Source of the DNA: a virus | Direction: 5' to 3' (one strand) | IMG/VR virus record: IMGVR_UViG_3300030328_001943 | Location: 1-54,256 of that record | DNA: 54,256 bases | Shown here: positions 1 through 7,897 of the stretch, one piece after another | Position numbering within the stretch: the first letter of the stretch is position 1 | How the letters are laid out: each line of letters opens with the position of its first letter | The notes under the pieces: generated by a model | What the model was told of the DNA's origin: nothing | Database searches by the model: none | Seen by the model: only the letters and a program-made list of their open reading frames with translations | Position numbers and translations under genes: made by a program

Positions 1-102
1 TCTGGCTCCCAATACTGATATTCTTGATAAGCTAACTTTTTAAGTTCTGGAAAATCTAATCTAGTTCTTTGACAGTCAAGTAAAATAATTGAATCAGGGG
101 CA
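1..102. repeat. Terminal direct overlap, left copy (matches 54155-54256)
   Basis: These 102 bases recur at the right end of the window with one difference: G at position 99 against C at 54253. The repeat lies inside the large terminase gene, and the difference is a synonymous Ala codon (GCC against GCG). The simplest reading is an assembly overlap of a circular or circularly permuted molecule. A 102-bp physical terminal repeat is possible but would be an odd position, inside a gene. Confidence 0.95.
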
Positions 103-1118
103 TCCTCACTAGGTCTAAAAACACCCCAAGTTGATATGGCTGAATAGTCTGCTGTTTCTTTTTTTGAAAAAGCCGTATCGTAACTTTGAATAATGTATTG
201 AACTGCGGGCAAATTTTCGGACTCCCACTCTTGCCACCACTCACGTTTAATTATAGATCCTTCTTCAGCAGTTGGAGTTTGCAACCATTGTGCGTTCCAT
301 TTTATTAACGGCAAAGACGCTCTTACTCTTTCTAGCTCATCAAAAGACCAAAACTCAGGCCATAAAGGATTATCTGTTTCTGGAAAAACAGCAGGAAACT
401 CTATAACTTCCCATTGATCAGCTTTTAGTTCTTGTTGTGCGGTCAATAATTTAGCTGTTAAATCTGTATTACTCCAACGGGTCATAACTAAAACTATGGC
501 TCCTCCAGGTTGTAGCCTTTGTCTTGGTCCAGATGTGTACCATTCATAACAGGCTTCCATAGCAGTTTTAGATAATGAATCTTGTTCTGAGTGTGGATCA
601 TCTATAATTAATAGATCTGCGCCTCGACCTGTAATAGCTCCTCCTACACCTGCTGCAAAATATTCGCCACCTTTATTGGTTTCCCAACGTCCTGCTGATT
701 TAGAGTCTGCTTGTAATTCTACGTTTGGAAACAGTTTGCTAAATTCTTCTGTGTCCATCATGTTTCTTACTTTTCTACCAAACCTAACGGCTAACTCACC
801 TGTGTGTGTTGTCTGCATAATTTTACGATTTGGTTGTTTGCCCATAATCCAAGCTGGAAAGTAAGTAGATGCAAACTCTGATTTAGTATGACGAGGAGGC
901 ATATTAACAATTAATCGGTTAATTTTACCTTCTGCTATTTGTTGTAATTTATCCGCAAAAATTTCATGATGCCGACCACAAATAAATTCAGGCCACATTT
1001 GTTTTACAAACTCTAAAAAATTTTGTTGACAGTTATCTTGGTTTTTAAGATTATCTAGACGTTCTTTTAACAACAGAGCTTCTTTCATCTCTGTATCGGA
1101 TAAATGTGCTAGGCTCAT
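1..1118 (-). CDS. terL: Terminase large subunit, N-terminal part (continues at 54256)
   Basis: This is the ATPase and packaging motor subunit. The frame is open from an ATG at 1118 to the window edge and continues in frame at the right end, giving a 487-aa protein once joined. Visible motifs are a Walker-A-like PPRHTKSE near residues 74-81, Walker B LLIIDDP near residue 170, a TRW coupling motif near residue 213, and the first nuclease Asp in QSYDTAFS near residue 312. The PPRHxKSE form is typical of headful-packaging terminases (TIGR01630/Terminase_6 type). The start overlaps the stop of the 983-aa gene as ATGA, so the two are translationally coupled. The small subunit is about 9 kb away. 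Confidence 0.95.
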   Translation of the reverse strand, partial: MSLAHLSDTEMKEALLLKERLDNLKNQDNCQQNFLEFVKQMWPEFICGRHHEIFADKLQQIAEGKINRLIVNMPPRHTKSEFASTYFPAWIMGKQPNRKIMQTTHTGELAVRFGRKVRNMMDTEEFSKLFPNVELQADSKSAGRWETNKGGEYFAAGVGGAITGRGADLLIIDDPHSEQDSLSKTAMEACYEWYTSGPRQRLQPGGAIVLVMTRWSNTDLTAKLLTAQQELKADQWEVIEFPAVFPETDNPLWPEFWSFDELERVRASLPLIKWNAQWLQTPTAEEGSIIKREWWQEWESENLPAVQYIIQSYDTAFSKKETADYSAISTWGVFRPSEDAPDSIILLDCQRTRLDFPELKKLAYQEYQYWEP

Positions 1119-4066
1119 AAGGCAGCTAGCATACTATCTATACTAACAAGGCCACCTGTGTTTAAACCTTTTGCCTCACCTTTTATATATTCTTTTAATT
1201 GGTCTGGTCTTAATGCTACTGTCGGTATTTCTCTACCTGACTTTTTATAAAGAGCTGCTACTTCTGGATGTTGTTTTATTACTTTTCTAGCAGAATTACC
1301 ACCTTCTTCTAATGTTTTAAATAAATAACTTAACCTATCCCCAGCTTTACTGTATGCAATATCATCTATCTCTTTAGCAGTATATGGTTTTCCTGTCCTA
1401 AGATTATTGAGTCTTATTGCATAGGGAGTATCTTTAGGCACTCTCATTTTTACACCACCAAATTTAGCTGCCCCTAGATCATAATAAGCACCTAATCTAT
1501 TTTTTATGGGCATGACCTCAAATTCTTTAAACAATTTTAAATCATCAGAATCTATTAATTCTTTTGCAGCAGCTTGTCTGCCCCGTTGTTTCAAGCTAAG
1601 AACTTTATCTATCAATTTTCTAGTTTTATTAGCAGATAAAGCAAATTTACCTAATGGCCCAGCACCAAGGATTGCATAATCTACTGGGTCTGTTGGATCA
1701 AAAATAATATCAGTTACATCTTTAGCTGAAATGGATTCTTCTACAGGCTGAATAGAACCTACGTCTGAAGAAATATCTATAGGCAATATAACTTTGTTCA
1801 ATTCGTTTAAGGATTCTTGTATACTTACAGGACCACCATTTTTGAAAGCATTAATGCCTTTCTTTTTGACTGCGTTTATAAACTCATCAGTAAAAATATA
1901 ATGTGCTCCAGATATAGTCTTTGGCAAGTTATCATCAACATTCCTTATATCGTAAATAAATTTAACATCATCTGAATTACCGCCCATTTCTCTTACTATC
2001 TTTTTTAATTCGTTTGCAGCTTCAACATATTGTGATTGAACAATAAAGTTTGCATCCCTACCACCACCTTCTCTAGATACAACTTTTTGTGGTCCATCAA
2101 TATAAATACCACCATAATTTCTACGGACTGCATCATTAACTCTGGCACGAGTTACGATTTTTGTTACCACTGGCCTATTTCGAACAGCAAAATCATCTAC
2201 ATCAAATAAGTAAGGTGGATATTCAAAACTAGAAAGTGGTTTAACAAAAACATCATCACCAACTTGCAAATGTTTATTTTTTGCTAAGTCAGATGATTTT
2301 TTTATGTATTTTAAAAAAGATCCTTTAACTCTGCCTTGGTAAAAGTCATCTGCGTACTTTTGATAAGATTCTTTCAAAAAATCTGTTAATGTGCCTTTAA
2401 TTTTTGCAGCATTAGGTATGCCGTAAGTAATGTTATAACCATCTTTAATAAAAGGATCTATTTTATTTTTAGCTTTTATTACAAATTCAGGCTCATCAAA
2501 CAACCTATCATTAACATCATCATATCTAAAAATACTTCTAGGTTTTTTATTAAACTCTGTAACTTCTTTGTTAAATTCATTAAAAGTATCGCCTAATTCT
2601 TTTGCTGCTTTTGGGTCTTTGTAAGCAGTATCTATGTCTTTTCTTTTGCGAACTTTTGCTATACCTTCGGCGTAATCTGATTGAATCCTGTTTAGGTTTT
2701 TAACAACTAAATCTTTATCACTTAATTCTTCTACTGTTCTACCAGGAGCTACTAAACTTTCTTTTATACCTCTAATACTGTCATTTAAATCTCTAGATTC
2801 TGCTTTCATCATTTTTAAAAAATTTTCACTGTCTAAATTTGGCAATATTTCTTTTAAACCTCTGACGTAATCATGATGCGTTTCTCCCAAATCGTGTTGT
2901 TCTAAAGGGTTTTTGAATATAACTCTAAAGCCACCATCTGCTTTGCGATCTGGAACTTTGAAAGGTTTGCCTGGGACAACGGCATCAAAATGTTTAGCAA
3001 GTTCTTTGTCCAAATCAGCAACTTTGTAATCCTTAACCTTGCGACGCATTTTATTTGTGACATCGCTTTTTATTAGTCGAGTTGGATCGCCATAAAAATT
3101 ATATTTCACATAGTCTCTTGATTGGGCTAAGGTATCTGCTAAAGCGTCTCTCATATTTGATTCTAAAGTTAAAAAATCAATATCTGTCGAACCATCAAAA
3201 ACTAATACATCATCATAATATTGATTAAAATGCGCATCACCCATTTCTTTTTTTGCATCTAAGCCTTTGACGCGGTAAGAAGCTTCTTGCTTATTGCCCA
3301 AACCATAACCACTTAAAGTTCCTTGATCTACTGATTTATTTGGATCTATTTCAAATTTGAAATAATCTAATTGTTTTTCTTCTAGATAATTATCCAAACC
3401 CTTAACATTTATTTTATTTTCTATAGAACCAAATCTTTTGACAAAATCTTTGTGTAGGGTTCCATCAGGATTTAAAACATCCAAAGCTCTTAGTTCATTA
3501 TTGGGGACTTTGTTTTTAAGTTTGTTCAACAAAGAGTTCATTTTCATCTGGTCAGGATAGTTGCCTGTATAAAGTTCTTTACGAACGGTTGAAACTAAGC
3601 CTGTGGCATCATCTATTGGATCGCCGATTGTAAAATTACCAGTATTGGGATAGGTAAGTTCTGTTAAGGGCCTGTCCTTGTCTAGCTTAGGTACTTCTAT
3701 TTTTTTCGGTTTAGGTAAGTCGGCTGGTTGAGCAACTGGGGCTTGAATAGTATCTTTAGGTATAGCTTTAGTTGTAGGACGAACGCCTCTTAACAATCTA
3801 AACAAAGGAATCAAAGATGCAGCAGTCAAACCTGTTAAGGCTCCATAACCAGCTCCACCCAAAATATCACCTTCTTTAATTTTTTCTTTGGCTCTGGTAG
3901 AAAACTCATAGGTTTCATAGGCTGCTAAAGCGTCACCTACGCCTGGGGATATTGATATGCCTACTTGGTCTAGAAGCGGTAGTTCTTCAAACTTAGAGTA
4001 AGCGTCGCGAACTTTGCCTTCTTGAACTAAATCTGCTATTTCTGCACTAATGTCTGCTCTAGACAT
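1115..4066 (-). CDS. Large putative virion protein (983 aa)
   Basis: No family is recognised with confidence. The protein is long and mostly hydrophilic, with one glycine-zipper-like hydrophobic segment near residues 65-95 (GGAGYGALTGLTAASLIPLF). It has GG tags inside (FKNGGPVSI) and at the very C terminus (NTGGLVSIDSMLAAL), like the FREGGLVSL tail of the terminase here. Such tags are frequent in marine phage virion proteins. The central HYIFTDEFINAVKKKGINAF stretch also looks familiar from marine phages. It is coupled by overlaps to the 397-aa gene upstream and terL downstream. A large internal or ejected virion protein is the best guess. Confidence 0.6.
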   Translation of the reverse strand: MSRADISAEIADLVQEGKVRDAYSKFEELPLLDQVGISISPGVGDALAAYETYEFSTRAKEKIKEGDILGGAGYGALTGLTAASLIPLFRLLRGVRPTTKAIPKDTIQAPVAQPADLPKPKKIEVPKLDKDRPLTELTYPNTGNFTIGDPIDDATGLVSTVRKELYTGNYPDQMKMNSLLNKLKNKVPNNELRALDVLNPDGTLHKDFVKRFGSIENKINVKGLDNYLEEKQLDYFKFEIDPNKSVDQGTLSGYGLGNKQEASYRVKGLDAKKEMGDAHFNQYYDDVLVFDGSTDIDFLTLESNMRDALADTLAQSRDYVKYNFYGDPTRLIKSDVTNKMRRKVKDYKVADLDKELAKHFDAVVPGKPFKVPDRKADGGFRVIFKNPLEQHDLGETHHDYVRGLKEILPNLDSENFLKMMKAESRDLNDSIRGIKESLVAPGRTVEELSDKDLVVKNLNRIQSDYAEGIAKVRKRKDIDTAYKDPKAAKELGDTFNEFNKEVTEFNKKPRSIFRYDDVNDRLFDEPEFVIKAKNKIDPFIKDGYNITYGIPNAAKIKGTLTDFLKESYQKYADDFYQGRVKGSFLKYIKKSSDLAKNKHLQVGDDVFVKPLSSFEYPPYLFDVDDFAVRNRPVVTKIVTRARVNDAVRRNYGGIYIDGPQKVVSREGGGRDANFIVQSQYVEAANELKKIVREMGGNSDDVKFIYDIRNVDDNLPKTISGAHYIFTDEFINAVKKKGINAFKNGGPVSIQESLNELNKVILPIDISSDVGSIQPVEESISAKDVTDIIFDPTDPVDYAILGAGPLGKFALSANKTRKLIDKVLSLKQRGRQAAAKELIDSDDLKLFKEFEVMPIKNRLGAYYDLGAAKFGGVKMRVPKDTPYAIRLNNLRTGKPYTAKEIDDIAYSKAGDRLSYLFKTLEEGGNSARKVIKQHPEVAALYKKSGREIPTVALRPDQLKEYIKGEAKGLNTGGLVSIDSMLAAL

Positions 4067-5259
4067 TAGCTTAATCCTTTAGATCTTCCTAGTATGTCGC
4101 TAATTGATGCAAGATCTATATTACTCATGGTTCTACCACCAGATATACTGTCAATAAGTTCTTGAATTTTTAATTTACTAGACAAAGAATCTAAAATGTC
4201 TTGCTGGTCTTTATCTACTAAACTACTATCTAATTTAGCAGTTATAGTCTCAACCGTTTTTACAAAATTAGGTTTATCTTTATCAATTTTTTTGGCAGTT
4301 ACAATTGTTTCTCCACCTGCATTAAATTTCGGTAAGGCTTCTCTTCGTTCATCAACAGCTTCTTGTAAAGATTTTTGCATAGCTTTATTTTGTTTTGAAC
4401 TGAAGCTTTTGCGTACTTCATCTCCAAATCTGCCTTTTTTTAACCTATCGCGTAACGATTCTTGAAAGCCTCTTAACATAAAATTAGGTATTCCGCCTAT
4501 CCCTTCTGCACCCATATCTTCACCAGGATTTATTTGTCTTAGTAAATCAGGCCTATTTCTAAAGTTTTCAACGGTTGCCCTAAAACTATCTTCATCTCGA
4601 TCTAAGTCGCCAGGCATATTACTTAGTCTTATTTTGGCTGCCATCAAATTATTCATTTGCTCGCCTATCATATTGACCATATTTTGATCGTTATTCATTT
4701 GAGCCTCATTTAAGTCTAATTCCAATCTATCTAACTCAACATCAATACCAAATATTTGTTGTTCTGGACTTGCATTTAAGAAATCAACGATACTGCCACT
4801 CATATCTTGTGGTGGATTTAAAACAGATCCTAATCCTGATGCTAATGCTCTATCTTGTCTAGATAAAGGAGTATCTTTATCAGCCATTAATCCATCTTGA
4901 AACATAGGTACTCGCATGCCAAATTCTGGTGAAAATTTTTCTGGCCTAGGAATCATTCTGTTTTCCATACCCATAATTGGTTGGGGGGGAGTCATAGGCA
5001 TACTTGGCAGCATATTATTTGGCTGGGCTAGGGTACCTGATATACCTCTAAGATTACGCATGATATTTTGTTTAACACTATCGGGCAATCCTCCCATAGG
5101 AGATATTTTAGGCATTTGACTAAAATCCATATCGCCAATAGGTTGACCAAAGATTGTTGGGTTGAAAGAAGGCATTCTACCTCTAAAACGCATATCTCCA
5201 ATATTAGGCTTCATAGGAGAAACTGCCATTTTGTTTCTTAGTCTACTAAAAAAACCCAT
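4066..5259 (-). CDS. Met/Pro-rich putative virion protein (397 aa)
   Basis: Function unknown. The N-terminal third (about residues 1-135) is rich in Met, Pro, Gly and Phe and likely disordered. Residues about 165-215 are acidic and helical (LDRLELDLNEAQ), and the C-terminal part is charged and helical. An internal FNAGGETIV segment resembles the GG tags of neighbouring virion proteins. The stop codon shares one base with the start of the 983-aa gene, and its own start abuts the 99-aa gene. Position directly upstream of terL in the same operon suggests a role in the virion or its assembly. Confidence 0.6.
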   Translation of the reverse strand: MGFFSRLRNKMAVSPMKPNIGDMRFRGRMPSFNPTIFGQPIGDMDFSQMPKISPMGGLPDSVKQNIMRNLRGISGTLAQPNNMLPSMPMTPPQPIMGMENRMIPRPEKFSPEFGMRVPMFQDGLMADKDTPLSRQDRALASGLGSVLNPPQDMSGSIVDFLNASPEQQIFGIDVELDRLELDLNEAQMNNDQNMVNMIGEQMNNLMAAKIRLSNMPGDLDRDEDSFRATVENFRNRPDLLRQINPGEDMGAEGIGGIPNFMLRGFQESLRDRLKKGRFGDEVRKSFSSKQNKAMQKSLQEAVDERREALPKFNAGGETIVTAKKIDKDKPNFVKTVETITAKLDSSLVDKDQQDILDSLSSKLKIQELIDSISGGRTMSNIDLASISDILGRSKGLS

Positions 5260-5558
5260 TACATCATGCCCATATTCATCTCAGGCTGACTTTCTCCCAT
5301 CAATAATTTCTCAACCATTTCTAATTCTTCAATAGTTAAGCCTATTTCAGCCAAAAATTGTGCTATTTCTTCCTCTGTAGCTCCATTTGCCTCTAATTGG
5401 GCAACAATATTTATGATCTCTTGTAAAGATTGTAAGGCTTCTTGCTTTTCTTCGGGGGAAATTTGAGATAATTCTTGCATGAGCATATTTTCAGGCGACA
5501 TATCCATACTTTGATTGCCTTGATTTAGACTCTGTTCTATTTGATCTAGTTCGTCCAT
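5259..5558 (-). CDS. Small acidic Met/Gln-rich protein (99 aa), first gene of the late operon
   Basis: Unknown function. The protein is acidic and predicted almost wholly helical, with a middle segment like EEKQEALQSLQEIINIVAQL and a repeated Glu-Glu-Ile pattern (ATEEEIAQFLAEIGLTIEEL). It ends in a Met-rich tail (NMGMM). The start has a good ribosome-binding site (AGGAG, about 6 nt before ATG) and sits just after a long inverted repeat. It is the first gene of the leftward late operon. A scaffold-like or chaperone-like assembly role is possible but unproven. Confidence 0.6.
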   Translation of the reverse strand: MDELDQIEQSLNQGNQSMDMSPENMLMQELSQISPEEKQEALQSLQEIINIVAQLEANGATEEEIAQFLAEIGLTIEELEMVEKLLMGESQPEMNMGMM

Positions 5559-5571
5559 ATTTTTCTCCTGT

Positions 5572-5642
5572 AAAAAGGGTACGAAATATATATAAGGAAG
5601 GAGAAAGACCGTAATCGGGGTTGTTCCACTCGTACCCTTTTT
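5572..5642. promoter_or_regulatory. 13-bp perfect inverted repeat in the late-operon leader
   Basis: AAAAAGGGTACGA (5572-5584) is the exact reverse complement of bases 5630-5642, with a 45-nt loop. The loop contains a smaller CCG-TAAT-CGG hairpin and an AT-rich stretch. On the minus strand the 3' arm ends in TTTTT only a few bases before the AGGAG ribosome-binding site of the 99-aa gene. The stem could therefore work as an attenuator, a translation-control element or an RNA-stabilising leader. Confidence 0.6.
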
Positions 5643-5702
5643 AACTTACCAAAGATTGTAACACTAGGTTTATAAAAAAAGATAGGGTTGTGCTACAAAT
5701 CA

Positions 5703-5730
5703 TTATTATTTGAGAGAGATGTTGTGTAAA
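5703..5730 (-). promoter_or_regulatory. Candidate sigma70-type promoter for the late operon
   Basis: On the minus strand TTTACA (5725-5730) and TAATAA (5703-5708) are 16 bp apart, upstream of the leader hairpin and the 99-aa gene. A second weaker option closer to the gene pairs TTGTAG with TATAAA. The placement fits a start of leftward late transcription, but AT-rich DNA yields such matches by chance. Confidence 0.4.
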
Positions 5731-5835
5731 GCTTGTGTTATATGCCTTGCATTTTTTTTAGCGATGGGGGGGTTTTCCATCCCAGCGCGCTCCCTCCGAT
5801 CACCTGCCCAAAAGAATCCTGCTCTTTTGAGTGGA

Positions 5836-5862
5836 CAAAAAAAAGGACACCTAAGTGTCCTT
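5836..5862 (-). terminator. Rho-independent terminator of the leftward small-gene unit
   Basis: AAGGACAC (5843-5850), loop CTAA, then GTGTCCTT (5855-5862) form an 8-bp perfect stem. On the minus strand it is followed by an unbroken T run (complement of 5836-5842). It lies 35 bp past the stop of the 50-aa gene and separates this unit from the late operon. Confidence 0.9.
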
Positions 5863-5896
5863 AATAATTTGACATCAAAGTATGATGTCGATTTAA

Positions 5897-6049
5897 CTAC
5901 TTCATAATCTCCCTCCTATGTAGTTGTGCTTTTTTATTTTGTTTCCACAAAGTCTTAACTTTGTGAACAGCTTGTATTTCATTCCGATATACATACGGAG
6001 TTATAAAATAGTTTGTATTACCCGTAGGAAAAATCCTAACCTCATACAT
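5897..6049 (-). CDS. Small hypothetical protein (50 aa)
   Basis: This unbroken frame begins MYEVRIFPTG and ends HRREIMK. It starts 10 bp after the stop of the 71-aa gene, with AAGG about 10 nt before the ATG, and is followed by a strong terminator. The N-terminal half looks beta-like with aromatics (YFITPYVYRN). The C-terminal half is basic (KVKTLWKQNKKAQLHRR), so nucleic-acid contact is possible. No family recognised. Confidence 0.55.
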   Translation of the reverse strand: MYEVRIFPTGNTNYFITPYVYRNEIQAVHKVKTLWKQNKKAQLHRREIMK

Positions 6050-6059
6050 GATGTCAACC

Positions 6060-6275
6060 TTAGTTGACATCATCACGAATAGGTAAAAGGTTATTAGGTT
6101 GATTATTGCCTAATGCCTGAGTTTCTTGATTACTAAACAAAGCCATATATTCCTCATAACATATCTGACCATTACGAATTACTGTAATGCCATTTATTAC
6201 AAGTTCCTGACAATTCTCTTCTAAAGCAAGACCAACAACCTGTTCACCTTGCATTATTTGTATATTCAATTTCAT
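6060..6275 (-). CDS. Small hypothetical protein (71 aa)
   Basis: Unknown. The N-terminal half is predicted beta-stranded (KLNIQIMQGEQVVGLALEEN). The C-terminal half is Asn/Gln-rich and likely flexible. The ribosome-binding site is TTGGAGAAAAACT before the ATG. It is preceded by a candidate promoter carrying the TTTAC-N5-GTAAT dyad and by the repeated leader module. It is probably an early host-takeover or regulatory protein by position only. Confidence 0.6.
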   Translation of the reverse strand: MKLNIQIMQGEQVVGLALEENCQELVINGITVIRNGQICYEEYMALFSNQETQALGNNQPNNLLPIRDDVN

Positions 6276-6302
6276 AGTTTTTCTCCAAATGTTTATTGTT
6301 CT

Positions 6303-6333
6303 AATATAACACGATTTGATTACTATGTGTAAA
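6303..6333 (-). promoter_or_regulatory. Candidate promoter with overlapping operator dyad, 71-aa gene
   Basis: On the minus strand TTTACA (6328-6333) is followed by TATATT (6303-6308). The spacing is 19 bp, or 18 bp if the -10 is taken as TTATAT, and either is longer than ideal. The -35 lies inside TTTAC-ACATA-GTAAT (6319-6333), one of six copies of the TTTAC-N5-GTAAA dyad in the window. Confidence 0.5.
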
Positions 6334-6533
6334 TTAATTTAATTTTATTTTTTAGACCTAAATCTAGCTTGACGACACCCTGGAGTGCGTTTTTTTTGTG
6401 TTAGGTGTGGTTTAGCTTTGCTAACCTAAAGAAAGAAACAACTACATTTGAAATCCCGATCCCGATATTACTCTATTAATAAATAGACTAAAAAGAACAA
6501 AAGTATTAATAGGAGTATATCCACGAGCAGACG

Positions 6534-6552
6534 CCAGCGCGCGCGCTAACTT
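6534..6552. repeat. 19-bp repeat with GCGCGCGC palindrome, copy 1
   Basis: CCAGCGCGCGCGCTAACTT is identical to bases 7879-7897 and contains the 12-bp palindrome AGCGCGCGCGCT. It sits about 75 bp past the end of the 121-aa gene. Such a GC-only block stands out strongly in this AT-rich genome. Confidence 0.9.
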
Positions 6553-6624
6553 TTGTTATGTGTGTGACAAAGGGCCAGGCATCTGGGGCAACTATGAAAC
6601 CCAGAGCCCGACCCGACCCGAGAC

Positions 6625-6990
6625 TTATCTATCACAAAAAATGACATCAAAGCCATAGTATGTTTCAAGATACCAGTCCTGGATTCCCTGAGGAAAGCTA
6701 TAACTATCTGGACAGGATCCCAAAGAATAGCCGACACCCCAGTCATGCGGTCCAGCCTCATATGTAACCCAAATATCTCCCTTATCCACTTCTGAGAATT
6801 TTGAACTATCATCTGACATGCTTACTTCCCATTTAGGATCGTGCCCAGTTCTCCTGGCTTGTTCCTTTAGGGCTATATACAATTGCTTTGCTGCCTCTGC
6901 TTTTGGCACTTTCTGCGTGACAAAATCAGGCAACAGACTTGGATCTAGCTCAAAATAATAATTGAACCCTTTCTCTTTTACATTTGACAT
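6625..6990 (-). CDS. Hypothetical protein (121 aa)
   Basis: Unknown. It is a soluble, acidic, aromatic-rich protein with several Trp residues in the C-terminal half (WVTYEAGPHDWGVGYSLG, IQDWYLETYYGFDVIFCDR), suggesting a compact alpha/beta fold. A strong ribosome-binding site (AAAGGAGAAGTAAT) precedes the ATG, and a candidate promoter with a perfect TTTAC-N5-GTAAA dyad lies 30 bp further upstream. It is transcribed as a single-gene unit. Confidence 0.65.
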   Translation of the reverse strand: MSNVKEKGFNYYFELDPSLLPDFVTQKVPKAEAAKQLYIALKEQARRTGHDPKWEVSMSDDSSKFSEVDKGDIWVTYEAGPHDWGVGYSLGSCPDSYSFPQGIQDWYLETYYGFDVIFCDR

Positions 6991-7019
6991 ATTACTTCTC
7001 CTTTTTTATATGTAAGCTC

Positions 7020-7048
7020 AATATACAGATTATTTTACTGATTGTAAA
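7020..7048 (-). promoter_or_regulatory. Candidate promoter with perfect operator dyad, 121-aa gene
   Basis: On the minus strand TTTACA (7043-7048), a 17-bp spacer and TATATT (7020-7025) form a good sigma70-type promoter. The dyad TTTAC-TGATT-GTAAA (7034-7048, as written on the plus strand) is perfect and covers the -35 box, so a bound repressor would block it. Confidence 0.6.
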
Positions 7049-7290
7049 CCCTTCTTTTAATATTAATTAACGCTGCATTTTTGGCATCTAACGCAGCCGA
7101 AGGGCCTGGATGGAAGCTCAGGTGTTAGGTGTTAACCAAAAAAAATTCAAATCCCAGTCCAGATCCTGAATTTAGATCCCGATTCCCGATTGTTTTTGAT
7201 TTATAGATCTCTTTTAGGCAACAAGAAACTTTCCCCCTGGAAAGAGGGCCAATTTTTTGTGTGAGGTGTTATTTAAAAAATTAGATGACC

Positions 7291-7320
7291 AAAAAAAACG
7301 GGATTGAATATCAATCCCGT
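7291..7320 (-). terminator. Rho-independent terminator after the 78-aa gene
   Basis: ACGGGATTGA (7298-7307), loop ATA, then TCAATCCCGT (7311-7320) give a perfect 10-bp stem. It is followed on the minus strand by seven or eight T residues. It lies 57 bp past the stop of the 78-aa gene. Its stem reuses the CGGGAT word of the repeated intergenic motif. Confidence 0.92.
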
Positions 7321-7376
7321 TTCCCGTTTATTCTATTAGTATGATTAGGACTAACAGTAGTAATATTAAAAACCAT

Positions 7377-7613
7377 TCAAGCATTCATTTTATCTTCCTT
7401 TTTTAGTGGATTTTTTGGAAGTAAAAAATCAGACTTGACTAATTCTTTTAACATTTCTTTTGGTAGATGACTTAATATGTCTAATGCTACATCAATCATA
7501 AATCTATATTCTTCGTAGCTTTTATCCATTCTGCTATATCTACCCATAACTCTATAACCAAGTACGCTAAAATCATCTAGCTTGATTGAAGTTAATTTTT
7601 TATTTTTAGACAT
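7377..7613 (-). CDS. Small hypothetical protein (78 aa)
   Basis: Unknown. It is a Lys-rich, helical protein with a middle segment of alternating aromatic and charged residues (RMDKSYEEYRFMIDVAL) and the hydrophobic helix DILSHLPKEMLKELV. It overlaps the end of the 60-aa gene by 8 bases, so the two are coupled. A strong terminator follows. By position it belongs to the early leftward small-gene set. Confidence 0.6.
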   Translation of the reverse strand: MSKNKKLTSIKLDDFSVLGYRVMGRYSRMDKSYEEYRFMIDVALDILSHLPKEMLKELVKSDFLLPKNPLKKEDKMNA

Positions 7614-7788
7614 ACTTTACTCCTCTATTAAATGAACAATAAAGTCGCCAAGCCTTAACAAGCATTTCTGCTTCTTCTTTAGGTAATTGGAACGCTTCGA
7701 CCAAAGATTGAGAATAACTCAATACAGTATTTTTTTTAGACGCTTGAAGTTCGTCTAAGAACTCAAAATACACAGTTTCATTTTTCAT
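7606..7788 (-). CDS. Small hypothetical protein (60 aa)
   Basis: Unknown. It is a mainly helical protein (FQLPKEEAEMLVKAWRLY) with a good ribosome-binding site (AAAGGAGAAGTAT before ATG). It is the first gene of a two-gene unit with the 78-aa gene. It is driven by a near-consensus promoter with an overlapping operator dyad, and the R3 copy of the repeated leader module lies upstream. Confidence 0.6.
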   Translation of the reverse strand: MKNETVYFEFLDELQASKKNTVLSYSQSLVEAFQLPKEEAEMLVKAWRLYCSFNRGVKYV

Positions 7789-7817
7789 ATACTTCTCCTT
7801 TATTAATATGAACCTTG

Positions 7818-7845
7818 ATTATAACAAATGAATACTAAGTGTAAA
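7818..7845 (-). promoter_or_regulatory. Strong sigma70-type promoter with operator, 60-aa/78-aa unit
   Basis: On the minus strand TTTACA (7840-7845), a 16-bp spacer and a consensus TATAAT (7818-7823) lie 30 bp before the start codon. The operator-like dyad (7831-7845) is degenerate in one arm (GTATT). Confidence 0.7.
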
Positions 7846-7878
7846 CCTTTTTTTTATAGTTGACACAACGCAGTTTTA

Positions 7879-7897
7879 CCAGCGCGCGCGCTAACTT
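7879..7897. repeat. 19-bp repeat with GCGCGCGC palindrome, copy 2
   Basis: Identical to 6534-6552. This copy lies just upstream of the leftward promoter of the 60-aa gene. Shorter relatives of the palindrome are at 8002-8011 and 5784-5791, and a GCGCGCG run overlaps the -35 of the terS promoter near 10804-10809. Confidence 0.9.

Larger units (their letters stand above)
5559..5896. other. Non-coding control region upstream of the leftward late operon
   Basis: I see no credible gene here. Reading on the minus strand, the region holds the terminator of the upstream small-gene unit, a GC-rich box with AGCGCGCT (5784-5791), a candidate promoter (5703-5730) and a 13-bp inverted repeat just before the ribosome-binding site of the 99-aa gene. 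A 65-codon plus-strand frame in the middle has no ribosome-binding site and crosses the terminator. Confidence 0.7.
6276..6624. other. Non-coding leader/promoter region R1 with repeated motifs
   Basis: This region holds no credible gene. From the 71-aa gene outward it has a candidate promoter with operator dyad (6303-6333), GTGTTAGGTGT (6399-6409) and a small hairpin (GGTTTAGC/GCTAACC, about 6410-6427). Beyond these come the double TCCCGATCCCGAT (6454-6466) and a GC palindrome AGCGCGCGCGCT (6536-6547). The same series of motifs recurs upstream of the 121-aa and 60-aa genes. Confidence 0.6.
6991..7376. other. Non-coding region R2 between the 78-aa and 121-aa genes
   Basis: There is no credible gene. 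On the minus strand it begins with a terminator for the 78-aa gene (7291-7320). It then carries GTGTGAGGTGT (7259-7269), the double TCCCGATTCCCGAT (7177-7190), GTGTTAGGTGT (7122-7132) and a promoter with operator dyad (7020-7048). The order matches regions R1 and R3. Confidence 0.6.

Noticed and set aside
1-102. Defined physical direct terminal repeat of the virion DNA
   Set aside because: The repeat lies inside terL, carries a mismatch near the edge and has assembly-overlap length; a packaged terminal repeat cannot be excluded but is less likely.
5572-5642. Possible tRNA (7-8-bp acceptor-like stem, about 71 nt)
   Set aside because: There is no T-loop TTCRANY signature, no anticodon arm of the right size and no CCA-like end.
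5710-5907. Plus-strand frame of 65 codons with a signal-peptide-like start
   Set aside because: It has no ribosome-binding site, crosses a strong leftward terminator and a GC-rich box, and lies in the control region of the late operon.
6546-6812. Minus-strand frame of 88 codons overlapping the 121-aa gene
   Set aside because: It sits in another frame inside a gene with a strong ribosome-binding site and promoter, and runs into the GC palindrome region.
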